Part shown: positions 41,549 through 50,201 of the stretch, one piece after another | Numbering within the stretch: position 1 is the stretch's first letter | Layout of the letters: each line of letters starts with the position of its first letter | Assembly: GCF_002860165.1 (NCBI RefSeq) | Contig: NZ_PGUZ01000031.1 | Location: forward strand, 43,447 to 107,446 | DNA length: 64,000 nt | Reading direction: 5' to 3' | DNA from: Bacillus sp. V3-13 | GTDB taxonomy: Bacteria > Bacillota > Bacilli > Bacillales > Cytobacillaceae | The notes under the pieces: model-generated | Databases searched by the model: none | What the model was told of the DNA's origin: nothing | Seen by the model: the letters and a program-made list of their open reading frames with translations, nothing else | Program-made: the position numbers and the translations under genes

Positions 41549-42886
41549 TTACATCCAGCCGATTAATACGAATATGTTCGCAAGGATACCGGTGATGATC
41601 GCTGCAGCAGGAGCCGCTGCCATCGGCATCAATTTCTGTCCGGAAAATTCATTTAAAACAAACAGACCCGCTACAAGGAAGTAACCTGTTCCGCCCGGGA
41701 TTAATTGATTACCGGCTACCATTGATCCAGCTAACAGCGCGTATGTCACAACTTTATCCATGGAAAGGCGCAGACTTTCTGCGGATTCGCGCAATGTCTG
41801 ATATTGATCGAGAAGCTTTCCAATTTGTCTTAGGAAAACTACTTCCAAGCCAGCGACAACCCCACCAGCAATTAGTGCCACATATGGGTTTGGTGAAAAA
41901 TAGCCAGCAGCGACTGCAAAACAGAGTCCCACCGTCCCATAAACTCCTGTGGTTAAGGCAGTCGTTGCAATAAGAGGCAAGAACCCAAATGCCAACGCTA
42001 ATGAGAGAATTCCTGATTCAATCATCTTTCCAGCAGCTGCAGACATGACGTCCGTCGGTTGCCAGGCGACGATTCCTGCTCTGATCCCAAAAGCAATGAT
42101 CGCTCCCTGAATTGCGAGTAATGGCAGGCTCTTATAAATTCTCGCAGATCGCTCACCGAAAAATCCTTCACCGTCCTCGTCTACTTCGATTGTTGCCGCC
42201 ACCTCGGATTGCATCTCTTTTCTGACCCGTCTATCTTTCTGAATGGCAAAGATAATTAACATACCCATTCCAAACAACATAGCCGCTCCATCAGGACTGA
42301 GAGTAACCTCATTTCCCATTAGCTTGAAAGTTCCGAAAGCACTCAAGAGTTGGCGGGCGATAACAGCCACAGTCAATGCAATCAAGCCTTTCTTCCAGCC
42401 AAACTGGTAACCAACTGCCACCACCGGGAAGGCGACGAAAGCAAAAGTCAAAGGAGTAGCCAACGATGCAAGCGCTGCCAAAATATCGACCGGAAGTAAC
42501 TTTGAAGCAGTTTGTATCCCTTCCAAGCTACTGGATACCAAAGCACCCCATGCGCCACCGCCGAGAACAGCGATCCACCATTTGGGAGCAGCCGCTCCAA
42601 TTGAGTCAACAGGAAGAAGAATGAGACCAACAAGAATAAGTCCAGTAGTTAATGTAAATGGCGCCCATCCTAATACAAATCCAATGCCGATGGCCAGTGA
42701 AATACTGGTCAGCTGTGCCCGGCCCATACGCCCTTCAATAAATTCTGGTAAAACTGGGCGTAAACCATCATGAAAGGTCGCGATAGATTTATTCATCAGG
42801 AACGCACTAAAACCACCAAACACTAAACAAAATAGAATTTTTGCTGCAATTGGATCTAAACCAAAAATCGGCCAAGTATTTGCCAT
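41549..42886 (-). CDS. yhfT: YhfT-like membrane protein (probable transporter)
   Basis: A 445-residue protein with about eleven to twelve hydrophobic segments, starting MANTWPIFGLDPIAAKILF and including GLRPVLPEFIEGRMGRAQL, SSLEGIQTASKLLPVDI and the C-terminal GNQLIPGGTGYFLVAGLFVL. It belongs to the YhfT family, the predicted permease of the yhf cluster, whose substrate is unknown. A cytosolic loop (about residues 220-245, KDRRVRKEMQSEVAATIEVD) divides two halves. First gene of the minus-strand cluster, facing the divergent regulator yhfZ across a 257-base region with paired operators. Confidence 0.82.
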   Translation of the reverse strand: MANTWPIFGLDPIAAKILFCLVFGGFSAFLMNKSIATFHDGLRPVLPEFIEGRMGRAQLTSISLAIGIGFVLGWAPFTLTTGLILVGLILLPVDSIGAAAPKWWIAVLGGGAWGALVSSSLEGIQTASKLLPVDILAALASLATPLTFAFVAFPVVAVGYQFGWKKGLIALTVAVIARQLLSAFGTFKLMGNEVTLSPDGAAMLFGMGMLIIFAIQKDRRVRKEMQSEVAATIEVDEDGEGFFGERSARIYKSLPLLAIQGAIIAFGIRAGIVAWQPTDVMSAAAGKMIESGILSLALAFGFLPLIATTALTTGVYGTVGLCFAVAAGYFSPNPYVALIAGGVVAGLEVVFLRQIGKLLDQYQTLRESAESLRLSMDKVVTYALLAGSMVAGNQLIPGGTGYFLVAGLFVLNEFSGQKLMPMAAAPAAAIITGILANIFVLIGWM

Positions 42887-42968
42887 ACTTTCCCTCCTTA
42901 ATAGGCTTGCGTCGAAATTCTTTTGAGAGAGCTTTCATGTACTCGACTGCATCACCTTGTTATATCCA

Positions 42969-42998
42969 CAATTTACAGTATTCTGTTTAATGAGTCAA
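42969..42998 (-). promoter_or_regulatory. yhfT promoter with operator in the spacer
   Basis: Minus strand: -35 TTGACT (42993-42998), 17 bases, -10 TAAATT (42970-42975). The spacer contains ACAGAATACTGT, a near-palindrome, and the surrounding segment CAATTTACAGTATTCTGTTT (plus strand, 42969-42988) recurs at 43044. Confidence 0.7.
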
Positions 42999-43043
42999 TA
43001 GAAAATTTTAAAAAAATCTGAATTTATGAAAATTTAGTGTCAA

Positions 43044-43075
43044 CAATTTACAGGATTTTGTTTTTATGCTACATT
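43044..43075 (+). promoter_or_regulatory. yhfZ promoter with second copy of the operator
   Basis: CAATTTACAGGATTTTGTTT (43044-43063) repeats the 42969 element with two differences, 75 bases away in direct orientation. It covers a plus-strand -35 TTTACA (43047-43052), 17 bases from TACATT (43070-43075). Binding of YhfZ to both would control both divergent promoters. Confidence 0.65.
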
Positions 43076-43143
43076 ACTATTATTTGGTATAATTTCTTTA
43101 GACTTAAAAACTATTATTTATCTATTTATATAGGAGTGACTTT

Positions 43144-44085
43144 ATGTTGAACAACAAGTTATCTCAATCCCTGTTTAGTAAACAAGGCGCAGTAGCTGCT
43201 GAATTAGCCAGGGAGTTTTTACAGTTTCAAGTGGGCGACCGAATCCCGCGAATCACCGATTATGCCGTTCAGTTTGGAGTCGGCAATGGTACCATTCAGG
43301 CAGCGGTACAAACTTTGGTGGACATAGGGGCATTACAACTTGAAAGTAAAGGGCACAAGGGCACCCACATCGAAGCAATCGACTACCCTGTTCTTTGGCA
43401 GGCAACTGGCCGGGAGGTTGTTTTTGGTGCGTTGGCCTTACCATATACAAACTTATTAGCCGGGATGGCGACAGGCCTTAAGCAAGTTTTCACAGCGCAA
43501 AATATTCCTTCTTCATTGGCATTTATGCGCGGTGTGGTTTCGCGGGCCAAAGCTTTGAAAGCAAAACGCAACGATTTCATTGTTTGTTCAAGGTTATCCG
43601 GGGAGACCCTTTGTGAAAATGACCCGGATTTGGAAATTTGGCATGGATTTGGCCCTGGTACTCACGTTTCCAATCATGTGATATTCAAACCTCTGGGGGC
43701 TGATGACAATTTTTTTGAAGGTATGAAAGTTTGTGTGGATAAAGACTCACTTGATCAGTACCAACTGACTCAAGCCGAGTTTGGGCATTTGCCGGTAGAG
43801 TTCCTGGAAGTTGGCTATATGCAGATACCTCATATGTTACAGAGCGGAGAGGCTGATGCTGCTGTTTGGAACGTAGATGAGATTGTGGAAAAAAATCTTC
43901 CTCTCAGCATGTTTCCTCTGAAAAGTAATCAGGCAAATGATATTCTTCCTAAATGTACAGAGGCTGTCATTGTCATCCAAAAACAATCTGGAGTTGGCAA
44001 TTTCCTAAACCATATTATCGATCCCGAGGAAGTAATCAAGATTCAAAAAAATGTGGTAAATGGGGTGATCCCTCCTGCATTTTGA
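43144..44085 (+). CDS. yhfZ: YhfZ-like transcriptional regulator
   Basis: A 313-residue protein with an N-terminal GntR-like winged helix (residues 20-80: AAELAREFLQFQVGDRIPRI; GNGTIQAAVQTLVDIGALQL) and a C-terminal periplasmic-binding-protein-like ligand domain (90-313) containing LPYTNLLAGMATGLKQVF, HMLQSGEADAAVWNVDEI and SNQANDILPKCTEAV. This is the layout of E. coli YhfZ. The ligand is probably a pathway metabolite. Divergent from yhfT and transcribed from a promoter carrying the same operator. Confidence 0.85.
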   Translation: MLNNKLSQSLFSKQGAVAAELAREFLQFQVGDRIPRITDYAVQFGVGNGTIQAAVQTLVDIGALQLESKGHKGTHIEAIDYPVLWQATGREVVFGALALPYTNLLAGMATGLKQVFTAQNIPSSLAFMRGVVSRAKALKAKRNDFIVCSRLSGETLCENDPDLEIWHGFGPGTHVSNHVIFKPLGADDNFFEGMKVCVDKDSLDQYQLTQAEFGHLPVEFLEVGYMQIPHMLQSGEADAAVWNVDEIVEKNLPLSMFPLKSNQANDILPKCTEAVIVIQKQSGVGNFLNHIIDPEEVIKIQKNVVNGVIPPAF

Positions 44086-44115
44086 ATGGTTAAAATTATC
44101 CTTCGTAAAGTCAAA

Positions 44116-44156
44116 GAACCATAACACAGTCCAGAGTTTGGACGGTGTTATGGTTC
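44116..44156. terminator. Bidirectional terminator between yhfZ and the Ca2+/H+ antiporter gene
   Basis: Long stem GAACCATAACAC / GTGTTATGGTTC with an inner GTCCA / TGGAC pairing; T-rich on both outer sides. It lies between convergent genes. Confidence 0.75.
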
Positions 44157-44202
44157 TTATCTTTTAAAAAATATTTTCACAAATAAACATGCAAACTTAT
44201 TA

Positions 44203-45261
44203 TTACAATAGGAAAAACCCGATACCAATAATAACATACGCCGCCAGCATGGTGAGCCCTTCAAACCAGTTGGATTCACCGTCGTTTGAAATGACGATTG
44301 TCAACAGCACCGCCGACACCATGGCCACCAATTCCGGAAGGCTGAACACGAGCGGCATTGGGTTAGCATATAAAAGCGATATTAAAACAAGCAAAGGTGC
44401 TACGAACATCGCAATTTGCAGCGTGGAACCCACGGCAATTTCAACAGCAATATCCATTTTATTTTTATAAGCCATAATAATAGCGGACGCGTGTTCAGCT
44501 GCATTACCGACGATTGCGACAATGATGACCCCAATAAATAATTCGGTCCAGCCGAACGTTTCAGCAACGGCTTCAAGCGAATGGACGAGATTTTCGGAAA
44601 CATATGCTACTGCAAGGGTCGCAATTAATAAAATAGCAAGTGATTTTCCTTTTCCCCATTCCGGTTCCTCTTCATGATGTTCCGCTCCTTTGTTATCATG
44701 TTGATAAACACCGCGATGCGTGACTAGTTTGAAAAATAAAGCAGCCAGATAAAGCCCAATTAAAATGATTGATATTCCGACACTGAGAAACAATGTCTTT
44801 GTTTCGTTCATATCCATTGAAAATACTTCCGGGATCACAAAAGCAACGACAACAGCAAACATCAAAAGCCCGGAATTATGTCTCGCATCAAATACATTAA
44901 ATTCCTGGCGCTTGAACTTAAGACCGCCTACAAAAAACGATAACCCGGCAACCAACAGCAAGTTACCCAACACAGAACCCGTCAGGGAAGCAAGCACCAC
45001 GCCAACGAGACCGGCTTTTAAGGCAAAGATTGAAATGATCAGTTCGACCGCGTTACCGAAAGTGGCATTTAACAAGCCGCCGATACGCGGACCGGTTACA
45101 ATCGCAAGGCTTTCTGTTGCCCTTCCCATAAAGCTGGCTAACGCAATAATAGTTAAACAGTAAATAATAAATAATAAAGTACTGGGCCAATGTATAAGTG
45201 TTCCAATGACCGAAAGTGGAAAACCAATTAATGCCAATGCCATAAAAATTTTTTCCGTCAC
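44203..45261 (-). CDS. Calcium/proton antiporter (CaCA family, YfkE/ChaA-like)
   Basis: A 352-residue protein with eleven helices and the two alpha repeats of cation/proton exchangers: GGLLNATFGNAVELIISIF (residues 57-75) and IVAIVGNAAEHASAIIMAYK (about 245-264), each with the essential GN-x-E. An acidic/histidine-rich loop (HDNKGAEHHEEEPEWG) lies between the halves. It exports Ca2+ in exchange for H+ across the cytoplasmic membrane, like Bacillus YfkE. Single gene with terminators on both sides. Confidence 0.88.
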   Translation of the reverse strand: MTEKIFMALALIGFPLSVIGTLIHWPSTLLFIIYCLTIIALASFMGRATESLAIVTGPRIGGLLNATFGNAVELIISIFALKAGLVGVVLASLTGSVLGNLLLVAGLSFFVGGLKFKRQEFNVFDARHNSGLLMFAVVVAFVIPEVFSMDMNETKTLFLSVGISIILIGLYLAALFFKLVTHRGVYQHDNKGAEHHEEEPEWGKGKSLAILLIATLAVAYVSENLVHSLEAVAETFGWTELFIGVIIVAIVGNAAEHASAIIMAYKNKMDIAVEIAVGSTLQIAMFVAPLLVLISLLYANPMPLVFSLPELVAMVSAVLLTIVISNDGESNWFEGLTMLAAYVIIGIGFFLL

Positions 45262-45355
45262 ACAATTTCCCTCTCATTCTTTAATAATCTCTTACTCTTT
45301 ATACCCTTATATATCCTTATTAAGCGTGGGTTCACAACTAATACAATCATATAGT

Positions 45356-45387
45356 AAAAAAACCCTAATTCAAATACCGAATTAGGG
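45356..45387 (-). terminator. Terminator of the DsbA/FrnE gene
   Basis: Minus-strand stem CCCTAATTC / GAATTAGGG with seven-base loop and TTTTTTT tail, 26 bases after the stop. Confidence 0.9.
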
Positions 45388-45413
45388 CGACTGTTTTCAT
45401 GCATTTGTTGTTC

Positions 45414-46145
45414 TTAATTCTCTCTGGGTGGAACAGCACAGCTGCCATCAGCACAGAATGCATCGTCAGCCCCATCTGCTGAAAGATCTTGCAGTTTTGG
45501 TGCCGGGTTTTCTTCTTCCCACACTTTTTGAAGGGCGCTTGTAAACGTTTCGGCCGGCTGGGCTCCGGAAATCGCATATTTTGAGTTAATGACAAAATAC
45601 GGCACGCCTCTGATGCCATATTGCTGTGCAATTGATTCGTCTATGCGGACTTCATTGGCAAAAGCATTTTGGTCCTGTAAAGCATTTACGGCCTCTTGTC
45701 GGTCCAGGCCGGCTGCTTCGGCAATGTCTGCAAGTGTTTCGAAATTACTCAAATCTTTAGATTCTGTGAAGTATGCATAAAGCAGCTTTTCAGTAACCTC
45801 CGCTTCTTTTCCGTGGTATTTTGCAAACTTGGCAAGACGATGCGCATCGAACGTATTGGTTGGCTTCATTGTATCAAAATTGAAAGTGAGCCCTGCACTT
45901 GCTGCTTGCTGGCCTACATTTGCGTTTGCTTGCTTCGCTTCTTCAACGCTCATTCCATATTTGGCTGCGAGCGACTCGTGAATGCTTTTCCCCGAATTTT
46001 TCGGAGCATTTGCATCAAGCTCGAAGCTTTTGTACTCAATCTCCACCTGATCTTTGTGTGGGAATTGAGCCAGCGCCGCTTCTAACCGGCGCTTTCCAAT
46101 ATAACAAAACGGACAAACAAAATCCGACCAAACCTCTATTTTCAT
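45414..46145 (-). CDS. DsbA family oxidoreductase (FrnE-like)
   Basis: A 243-residue thioredoxin-fold protein with inserted helical domain. MKIEVWSDFVCPFCYIGKRR contains the CPFC active site (residues 11-14), and IRGVPYFVINSKYAISGAQP has the cis-proline loop. No signal peptide, so it is cytoplasmic, as for FrnE-type proteins implicated in oxidative stress or polyketide isomerisation. The C-terminus has an extra CADGSCAVPP cysteine pair. The start at 46145 follows GAGGTGTTTAAA; a GTG nine bases earlier overlaps that site. Confidence 0.88.
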   Translation of the reverse strand: MKIEVWSDFVCPFCYIGKRRLEAALAQFPHKDQVEIEYKSFELDANAPKNSGKSIHESLAAKYGMSVEEAKQANANVGQQAASAGLTFNFDTMKPTNTFDAHRLAKFAKYHGKEAEVTEKLLYAYFTESKDLSNFETLADIAEAAGLDRQEAVNALQDQNAFANEVRIDESIAQQYGIRGVPYFVINSKYAISGAQPAETFTSALQKVWEEENPAPKLQDLSADGADDAFCADGSCAVPPREN

Positions 46146-46350
46146 TTTAAACACCTCTTTAATTCAAGATATTTTTATAGTAGCATACCCTTTTGTGAAA
46201 CCACTCAACACATGCTCAAAATTTTCATTGGTGTCCTTATTCGTCCGTGTAATATATTTTTTTGTAAAAATGGTTTCGCCTTAATGAGAAGAAAATACCC
46301 AACCGTGATAATATAAGAGCATAACAATAAAAAAGGGAGATGACCAAACG

Positions 46351-47583
46351 GTGAAAAATGAAATGATTGAAAGATTTGTGTCTTATGTCAAAGTGGACAC
46401 CCAATCGAATGAAGACAGCAAAATCTGTCCTTCTACACCCGGGCAGCTGACACTTGCAAATATGCTCGTGAATGAGCTAAAGGCAATCGGTATGGAAGAA
46501 GTAACAATTGATGAAAATGGATATGTGATGGCCACCCTGCCTGCAAATACGGACAAACAAGTGCCGACGATTGGATTTTTGGCCCATCTTGATACGGCAA
46601 CCGATTTTACTGGTGCTGGCGTCAATCCGCAAATTGTCGAAGCTTACGATGGCAACGAGATTGTTTTAAACGACCCTTTACATATTGTGTTATCACCACA
46701 GGAGTTCCCTAATCTTGCCGATTACAAGGGACACACGTTAATTACAACAGACGGAACTACTCTTCTCGGAGCGGATAATAAGGCAGGCATTGCCGAGATC
46801 ATGACGGCAATGGCTTATTTGATCAAGCATCCGGAAATTAAGCATGGCAAAATAAGAGTCGCTTTTACGCCTGACGAGGAGATTGGCAGAGGCCCTCATA
46901 AATTCGATGTGAAAGCTTTTAATGCAAAGTATGCTTATACAGTGGACGGCGGGCCTATCGGCGAACTGGAATATGAGAGCTTTAACGCCGCTTCCGCGAA
47001 AATTACGATCAAAGGCAATAATATTCATCCTGGAACCGCCAAAGGAAAAATGGTGAATTCAGCAAAAATCGCGATGGAACTGCATAACAGGCTGCCTGCT
47101 CATGAAGCACCTGAATATACCGAAGGGTACGAGGGATTCTATCACTTGATTTCATTTAACGGAGACGTCGAGAAGACGAACCTCTATTATATTATCAGGG
47201 ATTTTGACAGACAAACATTTGAAGCAAGAAAAGCGACGATTAAAAATATTGTAAATGAATTAAGGCAAACTTACGGAGAAGATAATATCATCCTTGAGCT
47301 GACGGATCAATATTACAACATGAAGGAAAAAATTGAACCTGTGAAGGAAATCGTCGACATTGCTCATCAAGCGATGAAGAATTTGGATATCCAGCCTGTC
47401 ATTAAACCGATCCGGGGTGGAACAGACGGTTCACAGTTATCGTATATGGGACTGCCGACACCGAATATTTTCACTGGCGGTGAAAATTTTCACGGTAAAT
47501 ACGAATTTATTTCCGTGGAAAATATGGTCAAAGCTTCGGAAACCATTATTGAAATTATTAAACTGTTTGAAGAAAGAGCTTGA
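46351..47583 (+). CDS. pepT: Peptidase T (tripeptidase)
   Basis: A 410-residue M20B aminotripeptidase. Motifs: [11 protein letters not shown] (zinc His and catalytic Asp), [13 protein letters not shown] (bridging Asp), [11 protein letters not shown] (catalytic and ligand Glu), [32 protein letters not shown] in the lid, and late [12 protein letters not shown]. Nearly full-length identity of these motifs to PepT makes the name safe. It removes the N-terminal residue from tripeptides in the cytoplasm. GTG start behind GGGAGATGA. Single gene with a terminator. Confidence 0.95.
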   Translation: MKNEMIERFVSYVKVDTQSNEDSKICPSTPGQLTLANMLVNELKAIGMEEVTIDENGYVMATLPANTDKQVPTIGFLAHLDTATDFTGAGVNPQIVEAYDGNEIVLNDPLHIVLSPQEFPNLADYKGHTLITTDGTTLLGADNKAGIAEIMTAMAYLIKHPEIKHGKIRVAFTPDEEIGRGPHKFDVKAFNAKYAYTVDGGPIGELEYESFNAASAKITIKGNNIHPGTAKGKMVNSAKIAMELHNRLPAHEAPEYTEGYEGFYHLISFNGDVEKTNLYYIIRDFDRQTFEARKATIKNIVNELRQTYGEDNIILELTDQYYNMKEKIEPVKEIVDIAHQAMKNLDIQPVIKPIRGGTDGSQLSYMGLPTPNIFTGGENFHGKYEFISVENMVKASETIIEIIKLFEERA

Positions 47584-47597
47584 ATATAATAAATTTT

Positions 47598-47621
47598 GGC
47601 CAGGGATTGCGATCCCTGGCC
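47598..47621 (+). terminator. pepT terminator
   Basis: Perfect 10-bp stem GGCCAGGGAT / ATCCCTGGCC, four-base loop, followed by ATTCTTCT. The T run is weak. Confidence 0.7.
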
Positions 47622-47715
47622 ATTCTTCTGGTATGTATTTTCGTCTGCACGGATGTTTGACGCTGTCTGCGGATATATGATCCCAAGCCGTGGATTCCTC
47701 TTTTACCTCGTGTTT

Positions 47716-47979
47716 TCAAATATAGGTTAATGACTTCCTTTTCCCTTCTTTTTCGTACCAGGCAATAGTGGGCCTTGTCGAAGGATATCCAAATCGCTCT
47801 CGATAACTTTTCCAGATCGCCATCGCTCTGAGATATTTGGCTCTTTCAAGTGACGAGTTTAAGTATCGGGAAAGATCCGAAATTTCCAGATTAGCTATTT
47901 CTTTTATTTTTATTTTATTTTTTCTTAATTTTGATCTCTCTTCAGATGTTAAATCTAATTTAGGAGAAGTAGTCTTCAT
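47716..47979 (-). CDS. Small basic helical protein of unknown function
   Basis: An 87-residue lysine/arginine-rich protein, MKTTSPKLDLTSEERSKLRK followed by IANLEISDLSRYLNSSLERA and KYLRAMAIWKSYRERFG. The ISDL...S-ERAKYLRAMA segment (about residues 32-50) resembles a helix-hairpin-helix nucleic-acid-binding element, but I do not recognise the family. The ATG follows AGAGGTGAAGCAA; a GTG nine bases earlier would overlap that site. Convergent with pepT. Confidence 0.6.
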   Translation of the reverse strand: MKTTSPKLDLTSEERSKLRKNKIKIKEIANLEISDLSRYLNSSLERAKYLRAMAIWKSYRERFGYPSTRPTIAWYEKEGKRKSLTYI

Positions 47980-48062
47980 TTGCTTCACCTCTATGTAATT
48001 TCCGATCTTTTGGCATGACCCATTTAATTGTATAAAACTTTGTATGTGTAATACAACTTATC

Positions 48063-48106
48063 CAAAAAAAAGAGGCAAACTCCCTTGAAAAAGGAAGTTT
48101 GCCTCT
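48063..48106 (-). terminator. Terminator of the SDR gene
   Basis: 16-bp stem AGAGGCAAACTTCCTT / AAGGGAGTTTGCCTCT with four-base loop and an eight-T tail on the minus strand, nine bases after the stop. Confidence 0.92.
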
Positions 48107-48114
48107 CTTTATTT

Positions 48115-48885
48115 TTATTGGGCCGTAAGCCCACCATCGACAGGGCAGGCAACACCTGTGATGAACGACGCTTGCTCAGATGCAAGGAATAGGACGAGGT
48201 TCGCGACATCAGCAGATTCACCATAGCGTTTTAATGGGATCGTTTGTGTCAGTTGTTCTTTCACAGCTTCGGCATTCTCAGGAGAAAAGCCGCTTTCGAG
48301 AGACCGCATCATTCTTGTGTTTATAGGAGAAGGGCAAACAGCATTGACGCGGACTCCAAATGGGGCCACTTCGACCGCTGCTGCTTTTGTCAGTCCGATG
48401 ACGGCATGCTTTGATGCAATATAAGCACTGACATTCGGGCTTCCTGCTAGACCCGCAACGGAAGAATTATTAATCACTGCTCCGGATTTTTGCTCTTTCA
48501 TGATTCGCAATACGTGCTTAAGTCCAAAAAATACACCTTTGACATTGACGTTCAGGACATGATCGAGAGTCTCTGCTGGATAGTCTGTGATGGGAAGTAC
48601 CTTGCCTTCAACGCCGGCATTGTTAAAGAATACGTCGATCGAACCGAATTGCTCAACAGTCTTTTGAACATATTTTTCCACTTCTTCTTCTTTGGAAACA
48701 TCAGCCGCCATTACCAAATAACTGCCTTCCTGAAGCTCCAGCTCTTTTGCAGTTGCCTGGAGAGTGTCAGCATCCAAATCAACTAACACAACTTTCGCAC
48801 CCTGATCAGCAAACGCTTTCACCGATTCCTTGCCGATCCCCGCTGCAGCTCCGGTCACCAACACCACTTTGCCAGAAAAACTCAC
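48115..48885 (-). CDS. SDR family oxidoreductase
   Basis: A 256-residue classical short-chain dehydrogenase: VLVTGAAAGIGKES (residues 8-21), NNAG in FFNNAGVEG, INNSSVAGLAGSP (catalytic Ser), AYIASKHAVIGL (Tyr/Lys) and ITGVACPVDGGLTAQ at the end. LVDLDAD after beta-2 suggests NAD+ preference (Asp at the end of the strand). Start GTG at 48885 is preceded by AGGAGGGATTTTT, better than the ATG at 48927. Substrate unknown. Monocistronic. Confidence 0.88.
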   Translation of the reverse strand: MSFSGKVVLVTGAAAGIGKESVKAFADQGAKVVLVDLDADTLQATAKELELQEGSYLVMAADVSKEEEVEKYVQKTVEQFGSIDVFFNNAGVEGKVLPITDYPAETLDHVLNVNVKGVFFGLKHVLRIMKEQKSGAVINNSSVAGLAGSPNVSAYIASKHAVIGLTKAAAVEVAPFGVRVNAVCPSPINTRMMRSLESGFSPENAEAVKEQLTQTIPLKRYGESADVANLVLFLASEQASFITGVACPVDGGLTAQ

Positions 48886-49061
48886 AAAAATCCCTCCTGA
48901 AAAATAGAATGGTCCTAACAAAAACATTTTACCATCCGATTGAACTCCTGAGAGCGTTTCCTTGCAAACTCCACATTATTAACACAATTTTAATTTAAGT
49001 GCAATTACCTCAACTTTACTGATTAGTTCCTCCGAAAAAATACGCTGGAATCACGTCCCCA

Positions 49062-49772
49062 TCAATGTTCCATCAACCCTTCCATCTCCTCCTCAGTCAG
49101 CTCGCGATATTCCCCAAGTGCAAGGCTTTCATCCAAAACCAACGGACCCATTGAAATCCGCTTTAAATAAACAACCCGCTTTCCGACCGCCTGGAACATT
49201 CTTTTTACTTGATGAAATTTACCTTCGGTGATTGTCAGTTCAATATCCGATCTCAACCCCGATTTAAGAATGACGAGTTCACCCGGTTTTGTCACGTAGC
49301 CGTCATCAAGTGTAACGCCTTTTTTAAACGCTTCAATATCCCCTTCAGTGACCTCTCCATCAATCACCGCAAAATATGTTTTCGGTACATGCTTTTTCGG
49401 GGACAACAGCCGGTGCGCCAGCTGCCCGTCATTTGTAATTAACAGCAATCCTTCCGTGTCCTTGTCGAGCCTGCCGACCGGGAACGGTTCATATACCTGA
49501 TCCTCCATTTCGAGAAGGTCAATCACCGTTTGATCGCGGTTGTCTTCTGTTGCCGAAATAACTCCGGGCGGTTTGTTCATCATTAAATAAATATATTCCT
49601 TATATTCGATCACTTCCCCGTTCAGGGTCAAGGTATCTGTTTCCGGATTTACATGGTGCTTGGGGTCTTTGATTTTTTCATCGTTAACGAGGACTGCTCC
49701 GTCCTTTAAAAGCTTTTTCACGTCTTTTCGGCTTCCATATCCGAGGTTTGCCAGCATTTTATCAATTCGCAT
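49062..49772 (-). CDS. Pseudouridine synthase, RsuA family (YtzG-like)
   Basis: A 236-residue protein with an N-terminal S4 RNA-binding domain (MRIDKMLANLGYGSRKDVKK, residues 1-60) and a catalytic domain with PVGRLDKDTEGLLLITNDG (catalytic Asp in GRLDxDTxGL) and GKFHQVKRMF. RsuA members convert U516 of 16S rRNA, or a nearby rRNA uridine, to pseudouridine. It is next to the YtgP-like flippase gene, as ytzG is in B. subtilis. Confidence 0.9.
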   Translation of the reverse strand: MRIDKMLANLGYGSRKDVKKLLKDGAVLVNDEKIKDPKHHVNPETDTLTLNGEVIEYKEYIYLMMNKPPGVISATEDNRDQTVIDLLEMEDQVYEPFPVGRLDKDTEGLLLITNDGQLAHRLLSPKKHVPKTYFAVIDGEVTEGDIEAFKKGVTLDDGYVTKPGELVILKSGLRSDIELTITEGKFHQVKRMFQAVGKRVVYLKRISMGPLVLDESLALGEYRELTEEEMEGLMEH

Positions 49773-49892
49773 ATTTACCTCCAGTTAAGCGGCTTTTGTG
49801 GTGAAGTTAAATCAGAACTTCACTCACCAAAAAAACGGCTCTGAATAGACTAATATCATAATTTTAAAATTGTATGATTAGGAGTGGTGAGA

Positions 49893-50126
49893 ATGCATTA
49901 TAATTATCGTCAACAAGGTACAGAAGGCTACTTCCCGGCTCCGGGCTATCCGGGTGGTTATCCGGGCTATCCTGGGTATCCAGGAGGAGATGTAAATCGT
50001 CGTCTCGACCGCCTTGAGCGCCAAGTTGAACGGCTTAACCGGCAAGTAGACCGCATCAACCGCAGGCTTGACCGGATTGAGAGACAGCTTGGCTACCGTG
50101 ACGAAACAGATACTTTCAGTTACTAA
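49893..50126 (+). CDS. Tyrosine/glycine/proline-rich coiled-coil protein
   Basis: A 77-residue protein in two parts. Residues 1-30 are low-complexity with repeats of GYPG (FPAPGYPGGYPGYPGYPGG). Residues 33-62 are four exact heptads (LDRLERQ, VERLNRQ, VDRINRR, LDRIERQ) with aliphatic a and d positions, so a stable coiled-coil oligomer is expected. No signal or membrane segment. The composition resembles small spore-coat or surface-associated proteins of Bacillus; that role is a guess. ATG chosen behind AGGAGTGGTGAGA, with its own terminator. Confidence 0.75.
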   Translation: MHYNYRQQGTEGYFPAPGYPGGYPGYPGYPGGDVNRRLDRLERQVERLNRQVDRINRRLDRIERQLGYRDETDTFSY

Positions 50127-50130
50127 AAGA

Positions 50131-50162
50131 ACAGGTTCCCGATTTGGGAACCTGTTTTTTTC
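50131..50162 (+). terminator. Terminator of the coiled-coil protein gene
   Basis: Perfect 10-bp stem ACAGGTTCCC / GGGAACCTGT, five-base loop and TTTTTTT, five bases after the stop codon. Convergent with the flippase gene. Confidence 0.92.
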
Positions 50163-50201
50163 TGTCTTGGGATCTAAATCCCACCGTCAAGCGCAATCCA
50201 T

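Noticed and set aside
48115..48927. Longer start (48927) for the SDR gene
   Set aside because: The added residues precede the Rossmann strand without similarity, and AGGAGGG is ideally placed for the GTG at 48885.
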